Below the pieces are notes generated by a model. The model saw nothing but the letters and a program-made list of their open reading frames with translations, searched no databases and had not been told where the DNA came from. A stretch of 64,000 nucleotides of DNA from positions 20,077 to 84,076 of the forward strand of contig NZ_JRPC02000007.1 of the NCBI RefSeq assembly GCF_000765745.2, written 5' to 3'. The position numbers were made by a program, and so were the translations under genes. The stretch comes from Helicobacter apodemus. GTDB taxonomy: Bacteria > Campylobacterota > Campylobacteria > Campylobacterales > Helicobacteraceae. Numbering within the stretch: the stretch's first letter is position 1; every line of letters begins with the position of its first letter. Shown here piece after piece: positions 18,001-26,918 of the stretch.

Positions 18001-19011
18001 ATGGAGACATTGACTTTAAAATCGCCCTTTGATATGCATCTTCATCTACGTGATGGAGAGATGTTGGAAAATATTATAAAATATACCGCACAAAATTTTG
18101 CTTCAGCCTTAGTTATGCCAAATTTAGAATTGCCTATTGTAAGTGTGGATTTAGCAGTAGCGTATAAGCAGAGAATTTTAGAAGCTTGTAAGAAGCAAGG
18201 GATTGAGGATTTTATGCCCCTTATGAGCCTTTATCTTACCCCCTCCCTTACAGAGGTAGAATTAAGAAAGGCTAAAGAATTAGGGATTTTTATTCTAAAG
18301 CTTTATCCAAAAGGTGCTACTACAGGTAGCCAGAGTGGTGTTAAAGAGGTTTTGGATTCTAAGATTTTAGAGATTTTAGGGATTGCTGAGAGCTTGGGTA
18401 TGGTCTTAAGTATTCACGGGGAGAGTAATGGGTTTGTTATGGAACGAGAGGTAGAGTTTCATCCCGTTTTTGAAGTTTTAGGTAAGAGTTTTCCAAAACT
18501 TAGAATTATTTTTGAACATTTAAGTGATTATCGCTCTGTTGCTTTAGTGGAAAAGTATGAGAATCTTTTTGCTACACTCACTTTGCACCATATGTTATTA
18601 AGTTTAGACAGTGTGGCTGGAGGTATGCTAAACCCGCATTATTTTTGTAAGCCTATTTTAAAAACTAAAAAAGATCAAGAAGCCCTTTTACAAGTAGCCC
18701 TAAGCGGACATTCAAAATTTTCTTTTGGGAGTGATTCAGCTCCTCATTTAAGAAACGCAAAAGAGCAAAAGGGTGCAGCGGGTATTTTTAGCGCACCTAT
18801 TTTATTGCCTCTTTTAGTGCAAACTTTTGAATCTAATAGGGCTTTAGAGAAATTAGAAACTTTTATAAGCTATAATGCTAGTAAAATTTATCAATTACCT
18901 TTAAGTAAAAAGAATGTTAGGTTGTGTAAAAAACCTATGATAATCCCGCAGGAGTGCTATGGTGTAGTGCCGATGTTAGCTGGAGAAACTTTAGAGTGGA
19001 GTGTTGCGTAA
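18001..19011 (+). CDS. pyrC: Dihydroorotase
   Basis: PyrC closes carbamoyl aspartate to dihydroorotate in pyrimidine synthesis. The metal ligands are His13 and His15 in FDMHLHLRDGE, with the carbamylated lysine in ILKLYPKGATT, His in SIHGES and in FEHLSD, and the late Asp in FGSDSAPH. All catalytic residues that are missing in the protein at 13305 are present here. The length of 336 residues is typical of the short type II enzyme. It abuts coaD with no gap. Confidence 0.95.
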   Translation: METLTLKSPFDMHLHLRDGEMLENIIKYTAQNFASALVMPNLELPIVSVDLAVAYKQRILEACKKQGIEDFMPLMSLYLTPSLTEVELRKAKELGIFILKLYPKGATTGSQSGVKEVLDSKILEILGIAESLGMVLSIHGESNGFVMEREVEFHPVFEVLGKSFPKLRIIFEHLSDYRSVALVEKYENLFATLTLHHMLLSLDSVAGGMLNPHYFCKPILKTKKDQEALLQVALSGHSKFSFGSDSAPHLRNAKEQKGAAGIFSAPILLPLLVQTFESNRALEKLETFISYNASKIYQLPLSKKNVRLCKKPMIIPQECYGVVPMLAGETLEWSVA

Positions 19012-19509
19012 ATGCAAAAGATTGCGATTTATCCGGGAACTTTTGATCCAATTACCAATGGGCATTTAGATGTTATTAAGAGAGCTTCTTTATTGTTTGA
19101 TGGATTAATTATTGCTGTGGCAAAATCAGAGAGTAAGAATCCTTTTTTTAGTATAGAGAAACGTTTTGCTATGGTCAATCTTGCTTTAGAGGGCGTAGAG
19201 GTTGGTTGTAAGGTGGAGGTATTAAGCTTTAATAATCTTGTGGCAGATTTTGCTAGGGATCAGGAGGCAAATATTCTCATAAGAGGTCTTAGGGCGGTAA
19301 GTGATTTTGAATATGAGTTACAAATGGGCTATGCCAATGCCTCTTTAAATGAAACTTTAGAAACTATTTATCTAATGCCCTCTTTACAAAATGCCTTTAT
19401 TAGCTCTACGGTTGTTCGATCTATTTTATTGCATAATGGAGATATTTCTCATTTGGTTCCAAAATCTGTTAGAGATTTTATTAAGGAAGATCAATGTATG
19501 TTGCCTTAG
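19012..19509 (+). CDS. coaD: Phosphopantetheine adenylyltransferase
   Basis: CoaD joins 4'-phosphopantetheine and ATP to form dephospho-CoA. The nucleotidyltransferase motif is YPGTFDPITNGHLDVI near the N-terminus, and IRGLRAVSDFEYELQM and the terminal ISSTVVRS block are also diagnostic. The length of 165 residues is normal. It overlaps tmk by 16 bases, and the coaD-tmk-comF order is as in H. pylori. Confidence 0.96.
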   Translation: MQKIAIYPGTFDPITNGHLDVIKRASLLFDGLIIAVAKSESKNPFFSIEKRFAMVNLALEGVEVGCKVEVLSFNNLVADFARDQEANILIRGLRAVSDFEYELQMGYANASLNETLETIYLMPSLQNAFISSTVVRSILLHNGDISHLVPKSVRDFIKEDQCMLP

Positions 19510-20063
19510 AGGGGATTGATACAAGTGGTAAAAGCACACAAATACAGGCTTTAAAAAATATTTTTAAAGAAGCAGTTTTTACCTTTGAACCAGGAGCAAC
19601 AGAGATTGGGGAAAAACTTAGAGAGATTTTATTAGAAGATTCTATTTTTTTAGATAGTAGGGTGGAGATGTTACTTTTCTTAGCCGATAGAGCCGAACTT
19701 ATTGCTAAGGTTATAAAGCCTAATCTTCATAAGCTTGTTATCTCTGATAGAAGCCTTATTTCTGGTATGGCTTATGCTAAAGACTTTGATTTGAGGGTTT
19801 TAAAAACCTTTAACCTTTTTGCTACACAGGGGATTTTACCCAATAAAGTTGTTTTTTTAGAATTACAAGAAGAGGAATTAAAAAAACGTTTAAGCCATAA
19901 AAAGAATGATAAGATAGAGTTAAGAGGATTAAAGCAGCTCTTAGAATCTCAAAAAAGATTTAAATGTGTTATTCAGGATTTATCTTTGCAAGCTTTGATT
20001 TTAGATGGCTCTTTACCAAGAGAGGAAATTACGCAAAAAATTATCACTTTTATCGAGGAATAA
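19494..20063 (+). CDS. tmk: Thymidylate kinase
   Basis: Tmk phosphorylates dTMP to dTDP. The P-loop is EGIDTSGKST at the N-terminus. The DR-x motif (ISDRSLISGMAYA) and the acceptor-site FEPGAT segment are present. The lid region (LSHKKNDKIELRG) is shorter than in E. coli. The 189-residue length matches the H. pylori enzyme. Start and stop overlap both neighbours, indicating tight coupling. Confidence 0.95.
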   Translation: MYVALEGIDTSGKSTQIQALKNIFKEAVFTFEPGATEIGEKLREILLEDSIFLDSRVEMLLFLADRAELIAKVIKPNLHKLVISDRSLISGMAYAKDFDLRVLKTFNLFATQGILPNKVVFLELQEEELKKRLSHKKNDKIELRGLKQLLESQKRFKCVIQDLSLQALILDGSLPREEITQKIITFIEE

Positions 20064-20638
20064 TGCGGTGTTTGCTCTGTGGCAAATGGTGTTTTAGCTT
20101 TCTTTGTTCTATTTGTCGTGATAGAATTAATATCTCTCCAAAAATGCGTCAGCTTCCTTTTAACTTTAGGGTTTATAGTTTTTATGAATATTTGCATATG
20201 CAGTATTTACTACAAGCAAAATATCATCTCATAGGGCATAGAATTTATGAGGTTTTATCCCATAGGGCAGTTGCTTATTTGCAAGATTCTTTAAAAGTTC
20301 CTTTTAATACTTATGGAGTGGGTGTTGATGATAAAATAGGTTTGAAGGGATATGCGCATAATGCGATTTTTTTAAAACATTTAAAAAAGATAGGGATAAA
20401 ACCCCTTTTTCATACCCTTATTGCAAGCAATGAAGTCTCTTATGCAGGGAGAGATTTAAAATTTCGTCAAGATAATCCAAGAGATTTTGTTTTATACAGG
20501 AATCTTAGGGGCAAGGAGATTATTTTAGTTGATGATATTATTACAACAGGATTGACACTTCAAGAGGCAAAAAGAAGCATAGAGGAGGCTGGAGGTAGGG
20601 TGCTAATGGCATTTGTTTTAAGTGATGCTAGCACTTAA
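20063..20638 (+). CDS. comF: ComF-like phosphoribosyltransferase
   Basis: ComF family proteins are needed for natural transformation, where they help process incoming single-stranded DNA. The N-terminus has four cysteines in a zinc-ribbon pattern (CLLCGKWCFSFLCSIC). The C-terminal half carries the PRPP-binding motif ILVDDIITTGLTLQEA. The open frame extends upstream inside tmk, but the ATG at 20063, overlapping the tmk stop, begins exactly at the zinc ribbon and is the likely start. The 3' end overlaps the convergent slt by 4 bases. Confidence 0.85.
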   Translation: MRCLLCGKWCFSFLCSICRDRINISPKMRQLPFNFRVYSFYEYLHMQYLLQAKYHLIGHRIYEVLSHRAVAYLQDSLKVPFNTYGVGVDDKIGLKGYAHNAIFLKHLKKIGIKPLFHTLIASNEVSYAGRDLKFRQDNPRDFVLYRNLRGKEIILVDDIITTGLTLQEAKRSIEEAGGRVLMAFVLSDAST

Positions 20639-22248
20639 TAGATGAGGGTTTTTTCTAACAAATCTAGCAATTTTATATCATTACCAAAACCTTGTTGGTA
20701 AATTACATAATTAGCTAAGACTTTTTTACCATAAGTTCTTGTCTCTTCATAGGGAATCATTTCCATACTATACCAAGGATCAAGGGGATTATTTTTCTTA
20801 AAAAGATAGTTTTTCTCTAAAAGCCTACGCGTAAATCCTGGTCCCCCATTATAGGCATAAGAGACAAAGAGGGGATGTTTAAATTCACGCACCAAAGGAC
20901 GCGTGAAATATTCCGCATAGGGCACATTAATAGCAGGATTAAACATATCAAGATAGCTAACCTTATCACTCTCTCCTAATTCTTTAGCAATGGCTGTTAC
21001 ATTAAAGGGCATAAGTTGCATAAGCCCTAATGCATAAGAAGTTGAGATAGCTGTGGGGATAAATAGGCTCTCTTGTCTCCCCAATGCGTATAAAAGAGCT
21101 TGTTGATCTGGAGAGAAGGCAGAAAAAACTTCTCTATAAGGCATTAAGAAATATTCTGTCTCTTGTTGTTTATTTAGCCAAATATAATGTGCTTTTGTAT
21201 CGGCATAATTGACTTTTTCTAAAAGCTTAGCCTTATCTTGCGAAGTTTTATAAGAATCTCTAATTCTTTGCCATTCAAAAGGGTTTTGTGTATTCCATTG
21301 TGCAAAAGTATTGTTTGTGTCTATATCACGAACAATTGTAAATTGAGCTTTAGCATTGGTAAGCTCTAAGCTTGCAAGGGAATAAATATCTAAAGTTTTA
21401 GATTGTGCTAGAGTGTCTAAATATTGCGTATCTTGGCTAATAAGATAAGCCCAAAAAATTCCGCGATTTTTATAAAAAGGATATTTTGCCCTTTGTGCAG
21501 AATGATTAAAAAGTGTTAAAGCTTCTTGATTTTTATTGTATTTTGCAGCATTTAATCCCAAATAAAAAGCAGCTTCAGCATCAATATAGGGTAGAATTTC
21601 TTGAGGGTTGATAGAAGTTAAGGATTTATTAAATTTCTGCATATTGGGATTTAAAATAGCCTGTCTTAAAACCTTTTGAAAGAGTGGGTTTTGGGATTTG
21701 AGATAATCTTTTAAGATATTTGTAGGTAGGGGTTGATTGAGTTTAGTGCGGTAGTTTGGGCTAACATTGAGGTAAAAATCTGCAAAGTTATTAGCATTAG
21801 TTTGTATTAGACGATTAAAAGCATTGCTAGAAGCAAGAATCTCTAGGTTTTTAGAGAGGGTAGAATGTGTAGTGGAGAGTTTTTTTGCTAAGTTTAGTAA
21901 GCTTTGTTTATCAAGAGATTCTGCTTTTTTGAGTGTAAGTGCATTAGCGATGCATTGGGAATCTTGTTTAAGGAGTGTTTGTAGATTCATTTGTTCACAA
22001 CGCGTTTTATAAGAGAGTGCTTTATTGTCCCCTTTTTTGTAATAAAGTCCAAAGAGTTGTTGGTTTTTTCTATTAGCAAGTTCATAGGCTTCAAAAGCTT
22101 CTTGGGGGGTAATATTTTGTTGTAAATAAAGCCAAATATAAAAATCACGAGAGATTCCATTGGGTTGTTGTTTGAGATAATCTAAAGTAATGGTGTTAGC
22201 ATAAGTAAAGATAAAAAAGAAAGGGCAAAGGATAAAGAGCTTTTTCAT
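20635..22248 (-). CDS. slt: Soluble lytic murein transglycosylase
   Basis: Slt cleaves the glycan strands of peptidoglycan in the periplasm, leaving anhydro-muramic ends. An N-terminal signal peptide is visible (MKKLFILCPFFFIFTYA). A long alpha-helical superhelix follows. The C-terminal goose-lysozyme-like domain has the catalytic Glu in ALGRQESLF, then SYALGLMQLMPFNVTA and YAYNGGPGFTRR. The length is 537 residues. Together with yggT and gltX it forms a minus-strand group also known from H. pylori (HP0643-HP0645, from memory). Confidence 0.93.
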   Translation of the reverse strand: MKKLFILCPFFFIFTYANTITLDYLKQQPNGISRDFYIWLYLQQNITPQEAFEAYELANRKNQQLFGLYYKKGDNKALSYKTRCEQMNLQTLLKQDSQCIANALTLKKAESLDKQSLLNLAKKLSTTHSTLSKNLEILASSNAFNRLIQTNANNFADFYLNVSPNYRTKLNQPLPTNILKDYLKSQNPLFQKVLRQAILNPNMQKFNKSLTSINPQEILPYIDAEAAFYLGLNAAKYNKNQEALTLFNHSAQRAKYPFYKNRGIFWAYLISQDTQYLDTLAQSKTLDIYSLASLELTNAKAQFTIVRDIDTNNTFAQWNTQNPFEWQRIRDSYKTSQDKAKLLEKVNYADTKAHYIWLNKQQETEYFLMPYREVFSAFSPDQQALLYALGRQESLFIPTAISTSYALGLMQLMPFNVTAIAKELGESDKVSYLDMFNPAINVPYAEYFTRPLVREFKHPLFVSYAYNGGPGFTRRLLEKNYLFKKNNPLDPWYSMEMIPYEETRTYGKKVLANYVIYQQGFGNDIKLLDLLEKTLIY

Positions 22249-22258
22249 TATTATTCCT

Positions 22259-22552
22259 TTAGAGGCTTCTTGCGAGGCTAAAAAGTAATTTGATAAAAAA
22301 TAAATTAATAAATTGTAAGACTAAAATTACAATAAGTGGAGTTAAATCTATCCCTCCAATAATAGTGGGGATAAGAGAGCGAATTTTTACATAAAGCGGT
22401 TCTGTGAGTTTATAAAGAATTTGCACTATGGGGTTATAAGGATCGGGTCTCACCCAAGAAACAAGAGCAGCAATAATAACAATCCAAACATAAATATTTA
22501 TTATCATACTTAAAATTTGTGCAACTGCTTCAATAAAAGTTCCTAAAATCAT
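22259..22552 (-). CDS. YggT family membrane protein
   Basis: A 97-residue inner-membrane protein with two hydrophobic hairpins. The signature W-V-R-P-D-P-Y-N-P-I-V follows the first helix, and LIPTIIGGIDLTPLIVILVL forms the second. YggT proteins are linked to cation tolerance and to cell-division or membrane-protein quality control, but the exact role is unsettled. It lies between gltX (2-base gap) and slt (10-base gap) on the same strand. Confidence 0.85.
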   Translation of the reverse strand: MILGTFIEAVAQILSMIINIYVWIVIIAALVSWVRPDPYNPIVQILYKLTEPLYVKIRSLIPTIIGGIDLTPLIVILVLQFINLFFIKLLFSLARSL

Positions 22553-22553
22553 C

Positions 22554-23873
22554 TTATCTCCTTAAAATATCTTGTAAAAAAAATCTTAAAATAGGGAATA
22601 AATCACTAAGTTCTGGTCCATTGCTACAACCGGTTAATAAAAACCTTAGAGGTTTAAAAAATGCTTTGCCTTTAAGATTAGATAGTCGCATAGCTTCCTT
22701 TTTAAAATCCTCATAAGAAATTTGTTGCTGATTACTAGTTTCTAGCATTGCTAAAAGGATATTTTGTAAAACAAGAATCTCTTCTTTAAATTCTGGATTT
22801 TCTGTTTTTAAAAGAAGTGATTTTTTCATAAAGATTTTATCAATTTTTTGACGCAATTCATTAAGCGTGCTAGATTCTTGTAAATAAAGCTTTGCTAAAG
22901 CCCCAATGCTTAAGTCTTTATAGCCTAAAAGTAGGGCTAAATCTTGTTCATTACTAAGTTTAAAATGCTCACGATTTAAAAACTTTAATTTGTCTAAATC
23001 AAATCTTGCGGGAGCTTTAGCTATTTTGGAAATATCAAACCAAGCAATGGCTTCTTTTAGCGTAAAGACTTCTTGGGGAGTCTTATTTCCTATTAAAATT
23101 AAGTAATTAGCAATAGCTTGGGGTAAGAATCCCTCATCAAGTAGCCATCGCACACTTGAAGCATTATCGCGTTTGCTCATTTTTTTGCCTTCATTGTTTA
23201 GCAAAATAGGTAAATGTGCAAAGGATATATGCTTAGAGTAATTAAGGTATTGATGGATTAATATTTGTTTAGGCGTATTACTTACATGATCTTCCCCTCG
23301 TATAATATAATCTATATCATAGAGCATATCATCTGCAGCACAAGCGAAATTATAAGTTGGGGTTAAATCTTCTTTTAAGATAACAAAGCTATCAATCTCA
23401 TCCCCTGCAAATTCTATATGTCCTTTAATAATATCTTGAAAATGTAGGGATTTCTTAGGGCTTTTTAGTCGGACAACAGGATTGTTGTTGCTTGCTTTAT
23501 GCAGTGTAGCCCAGCTATCATCATAGCGAAAAGCTTGGTGTTTAGCTTTAGCTTCCTGCCGTTTTTGTTCTAAAAAATCTTTAGTGCAATAACAATAAAA
23601 AGCTTTATTTTGAGCGATTAAATATTCTGCTAATCGCCGATGATGCTCTAAGTTATGACTTTGATAGATAAGGTTGTCCCATTTAACCCTAAAGAGGGTA
23701 AGCAAGAACATAATATCTTTATCTTTATCTTTGATATTTCTTGCTGTATCTGTATCTTCAATCCTTAAAAGCAGCTTTTCATTTTTTTGTTGTGCTAAGA
23801 TATAATTAAAAATGGCTACGCGTAAATTCCCTATATGCATATCACCCGTTGGGCTTGGTGCAAATCGAAGCAT
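22554..23873 (-). CDS. gltX: Glutamyl-tRNA synthetase, likely GltX2 (Glu-tRNA-Gln forming)
   Basis: A class I aminoacyl-tRNA synthetase. The HIGH motif is MHIGN in RFAPSPTGDMHIGNLR, and the KMSKS motif is KKMSKRDNAS. The length of 439 residues is short for GltX. Helicobacter has two GluRS proteins, and the copy next to yggT and slt in H. pylori (HP0643) is the noncanonical GltX2 that puts Glu on tRNA-Gln for later amidation by GatCAB. By synteny this gene should be GltX2. The discriminating anticodon-binding residues cannot be judged by eye. Confidence 0.88.
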   Translation of the reverse strand: MLRFAPSPTGDMHIGNLRVAIFNYILAQQKNEKLLLRIEDTDTARNIKDKDKDIMFLLTLFRVKWDNLIYQSHNLEHHRRLAEYLIAQNKAFYCYCTKDFLEQKRQEAKAKHQAFRYDDSWATLHKASNNNPVVRLKSPKKSLHFQDIIKGHIEFAGDEIDSFVILKEDLTPTYNFACAADDMLYDIDYIIRGEDHVSNTPKQILIHQYLNYSKHISFAHLPILLNNEGKKMSKRDNASSVRWLLDEGFLPQAIANYLILIGNKTPQEVFTLKEAIAWFDISKIAKAPARFDLDKLKFLNREHFKLSNEQDLALLLGYKDLSIGALAKLYLQESSTLNELRQKIDKIFMKKSLLLKTENPEFKEEILVLQNILLAMLETSNQQQISYEDFKKEAMRLSNLKGKAFFKPLRFLLTGCSNGPELSDLFPILRFFLQDILRR

Positions 23874-24018
23874 AGAATACCTTTTAGTATAAGCTTTATA
23901 TTTCTTTAATATCTTGGGGATTCTACCATAAAGAAAATTACAAATTATTTTAGTTTTGGGAAAATTAGATTTTATGGATTCTTTTAAAGGAGGTATTTAT
24001 TTTTTTAAAATGTAATGT

Positions 24019-24024
24019 TAAAAT
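24019..24024 (+). promoter_or_regulatory. Extended -10 element before the two-component system
   Basis: TAAAAT preceded by TG one base upstream, about 50 bases before the response regulator ATG. It fits the TGnTAnAAT extended -10 used by Helicobacter sigma-70. No clear -35 is visible. Confidence 0.4.
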
Positions 24025-24074
24025 TCTAACGATAAACTTAAATAGGTCTTATAAAGAATTTATAGAGGGAAGTA

Positions 24075-24743
24075 ATGTATAGAATCTTATTAGTAGAAGA
24101 TGATTTGGAAATGCAAAGATTGCTTATAGAATATCTTAAGCAAAGTGGTATGGAAGTAGTCGCTACAGATAATCCTAATAAAGCTTTAGAGATGCTAGAG
24201 AATAAAGAGAAATTTCATTTAGCGGTGTTAGATATTATGCTGCCCCAAATGGATGGTTTAGAGCTTTGTAAAAAAATACGCAAAATTAATGATTTGCCTA
24301 TTATTATGTCCTCTGCTAGAGGGGATATTAGCAGTAAGGTTTTAGGCTTTGAATGTGGAGCTGATGATTATTTGGCAAAGTCTTATGAACCTTTAGAATT
24401 GATTGTGCGAATCAATGCACTTTTAAAACGTTATTCTACAAATGCTGTGATTATTTATAAGGATTTAGAGTTAGATATAATTAAGCATAAAGTGAGTTTG
24501 CAAGGTTATTTGTTAGATTTAACTCCAGCAGAATTTGAAATTTTAAGTCTTTTGCTTACACATAAGGGGAAGCCTTATTCTAGAGAATCTTTAGCACAAG
24601 CTATTTCAAGCATTGATAGTAATTCTTCTTTGCGGAGTATTGATACCCATATTAGAAACTTACGATTAAAACTAGGGGATGATGCTAAAGCCCCAAAATA
24701 TATCCAATCTGTTTGGGGGATTGGGTATAAATTCTGTGAGTGA
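24075..24743 (+). CDS. OmpR-family response regulator
   Basis: The protein has a receiver domain with the acidic pair in LLVEDD, the phospho-acceptor Asp53 in LDIMLPQMDG, and the conserved Lys in LAKSYEP. A winged-helix DNA-binding domain follows (LTPAEFEILSLLL, then DTHIRNLRLKLGDD and VWGIGYKF). The 222-residue size suits the ArsR/RacR/CrdR group of Campylobacterota. I cannot say which one it is, so no symbol is given. It overlaps its kinase by 4 bases. GAGGGAAGTA before the ATG is a good ribosome binding site. Confidence 0.88.
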   Translation: MYRILLVEDDLEMQRLLIEYLKQSGMEVVATDNPNKALEMLENKEKFHLAVLDIMLPQMDGLELCKKIRKINDLPIIMSSARGDISSKVLGFECGADDYLAKSYEPLELIVRINALLKRYSTNAVIIYKDLELDIIKHKVSLQGYLLDLTPAEFEILSLLLTHKGKPYSRESLAQAISSIDSNSSLRSIDTHIRNLRLKLGDDAKAPKYIQSVWGIGYKFCE

Positions 24744-25987
24744 AAATGCAAGCAACTTCTAGATTCATGCCTTCTTTATTTGTGCAAATTTATAGTTTAT
24801 TTTGCATTTCTATGATTTTAAACGCTATGATTGCTTATTATTCTAGTTTAGCAAGTTTAAGGCAAAATGAGGAAAGCATTATTTCTCAAGTTGCCTTTTT
24901 AGCCCAGCAATCAATGATTGAATTTATTAATGGCAATACAACACTTGTAGAATCCTTTGTAAAATATTATGGGTTTTCAAGAATAGAAAATATGGAAGCT
25001 GATGCACATATTGTTTATGGTTATGGTAATAATTTAACTTTAATCAAGATTTTTAGATATCAAAAAAATTATGGTTTTATGTTGGAATATTCAGGGAATA
25101 CCTATATCGCACAGAAAAATTTTTCTAAAGAATTTATTGGTAGTGATGCGAATTTATGGATATTGTTAGATTTTTTCGTTTTGGTTTTAACTTTTGCGAT
25201 AATTTTAGCTATTTTACATCCTATGAAGATCTTGCGATTCTCTTTAGAGGAATTTACAAAAGGGAATTATAATATTAAAGTCCCCATTCCCAAAGAACCA
25301 CAATTAGCACTTTTAGCAAAAAGTTTTAATACTATGACTATAAAGATTTCAAAGCTTATTATTACAAGGGAATTTGTTTTGCGTAATATTGGGCACGAGT
25401 TAAAAACACCTCTATCCAAAGCAAAATTAGCCCTAGAATTAATGCCACAAAATCCGCAAAAATCCATCGTTATTAAGTGCATTAGGAATCTTGATGCGCT
25501 TGTTAGCCAAATACTCACTTTTGAGAAGGTTCAAGAGGGAGAGGATTTATTAGATAAAAAAGATTTTTTTGTAGAAACTTTAATCTTGAGAGTCTTAGAA
25601 GCTTCATTTTTGCAAGAAGAAGATTTGGATTTAGAAATCTCTACAAACTTTAAAATTTATGGAGATTTAGATTTTTTAGCCATTGCTTTGAAAAATCTTG
25701 TTGAAAACGCGAAAAAATATAAAAGTGGCGGTAAGATTAGGGTTATTGCTAAAGAGAGTGAGAGAGGATTTATTCTAGCAGTTAGCAATCAAGGGCAGAG
25801 ATTGCAAAGGGATATACAAGAGTATTTTGAACCTTTTTATAGGGATAAAAAGCACGAATTAATAGCAGGTTATGGACTTGGGCTTAGTATTGTTAGTAGG
25901 ATTTTAGAATTGCATAATATGCAATTTATGTATGAATACCAAGAAAATCAACATGTTTTTTATTTTTTAATGCCGAAGTTAAACTAA
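24740..25987 (+). CDS. Membrane sensor histidine kinase
   Basis: This is the partner of the response regulator before it. Two membrane helices (near residues 14-32 and 135-156) bracket a periplasmic sensor domain of about 100 residues. A HAMP-like linker follows. The phospho-accepting His219 lies in NIGHELKTPLSKAK. The N, G1 and G2 boxes of the ATPase domain are ALKNLVENAKKY and GYGLGLSIVSRIL. GTG at 24740 or ATG at 24746 could be the start. The signal is unknown. Stop and start overlap with the Ppx/GppA gene downstream. Confidence 0.87.
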   Translation: MKMQATSRFMPSLFVQIYSLFCISMILNAMIAYYSSLASLRQNEESIISQVAFLAQQSMIEFINGNTTLVESFVKYYGFSRIENMEADAHIVYGYGNNLTLIKIFRYQKNYGFMLEYSGNTYIAQKNFSKEFIGSDANLWILLDFFVLVLTFAIILAILHPMKILRFSLEEFTKGNYNIKVPIPKEPQLALLAKSFNTMTIKISKLIITREFVLRNIGHELKTPLSKAKLALELMPQNPQKSIVIKCIRNLDALVSQILTFEKVQEGEDLLDKKDFFVETLILRVLEASFLQEEDLDLEISTNFKIYGDLDFLAIALKNLVENAKKYKSGGKIRVIAKESERGFILAVSNQGQRLQRDIQEYFEPFYRDKKHELIAGYGLGLSIVSRILELHNMQFMYEYQENQHVFYFLMPKLN

Positions 25988-26910
25988 TGAAAGAATATAT
26001 AGGGATAGATTTGGGGAGCAATTCTTTGCGGTGTGTGCGGATGAATAAAGATTTTGAGGTATTAGGGGAATATGAGGAGACTATACGCACTGCAGAGGGT
26101 TTAGAAGAGAATAAAGTCATAGGGGAAGCGGCGTTAGGGCGGATTATTAAAGCCCTAAAAAAGGCTAAGGAAGTTTTAAATATTACTCCAAATGATGAGG
26201 TCATAGCCCTTAGCACGCAAGCATTAAGGGAGGCTAAAAATAGAGATTTTATTTTACGCTCTATTAAAGAAGCGACTGCGATTAGCTTTCAGGTTATTTC
26301 TGGGGAGGAGGAATCTTTTATTACTTCTTTAGCACCACAAAGAGCGGTTTTAGCATTATCACAAAAATCTTTGAAATACCAACAAGAATGTTTTTTACTT
26401 ATTGATATGGGTGGGGCAAGCAGTGAATTTATTTTTTGCACCCCACAGGGAATCTTTGCTAAGAGTTTTGCTGTTGGGATTGTAAGTGTTAAAGAGCGGT
26501 ATGGGAGCATAGAAAATCTTTTAGCCCATAAAGAGGAGATTATAAGCCCTATTAGGGATTTTATGCAACAAAACGCTAAAGAGGGCAGAGTGGCTAAATT
26601 TTTAGTGGCTAATAGCGGGACACCTACGAGTGTGTGTGCAATGAAGCTTGGGTTAAAGGTTTATGATAGTAAAAAGATTTTTGGGATGGAACTTCAAAGG
26701 AGTGATTTTGAGGAGCAATTACAGAAGTTTTTGTTGCTTTGCCAAGAGGAGAGGGAAACTTTGTGGGGAATTTTTAAGGCTGATGTTGTGCCTTTTGGGA
26801 TTTTGTTATTCTTATCTTTTATGGAAGTTTTAGGGTCTAAGGAAGTCTTAGTAATAGATGAGGGTTTAAGGGAAGGTGCTGTGATGGCTAGAGTATATGG
26901 TAAGATTTAA
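25987..26910 (+). CDS. ppx: Ppx/GppA exopolyphosphatase-family phosphatase
   Basis: A short (307-residue) Ppx/GppA protein with only the two actin-like ASKHA domains. The phosphate-1 motif is IGIDLGSNSLRCVRM and phosphate-2 is LLIDMGGASSEF. STQALREAKN and the NSGTPTS segment are also typical. Family members hydrolyse polyphosphate or pppGpp, so it may affect the stringent response. The family has no HD domain here. It is the last gene of the group with the two-component system and converges on maf. Confidence 0.87.
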   Translation: MKEYIGIDLGSNSLRCVRMNKDFEVLGEYEETIRTAEGLEENKVIGEAALGRIIKALKKAKEVLNITPNDEVIALSTQALREAKNRDFILRSIKEATAISFQVISGEEESFITSLAPQRAVLALSQKSLKYQQECFLLIDMGGASSEFIFCTPQGIFAKSFAVGIVSVKERYGSIENLLAHKEEIISPIRDFMQQNAKEGRVAKFLVANSGTPTSVCAMKLGLKVYDSKKIFGMELQRSDFEEQLQKFLLLCQEERETLWGIFKADVVPFGILLFLSFMEVLGSKEVLVIDEGLREGAVMARVYGKI

Positions 26911-26918
26911 TCCACCCC

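Noticed and set aside
19964..20062. Longer upstream start for the ComF-like gene
   Set aside because: It lies wholly inside tmk in another frame, and the zinc ribbon begins at the ATG at 20063.
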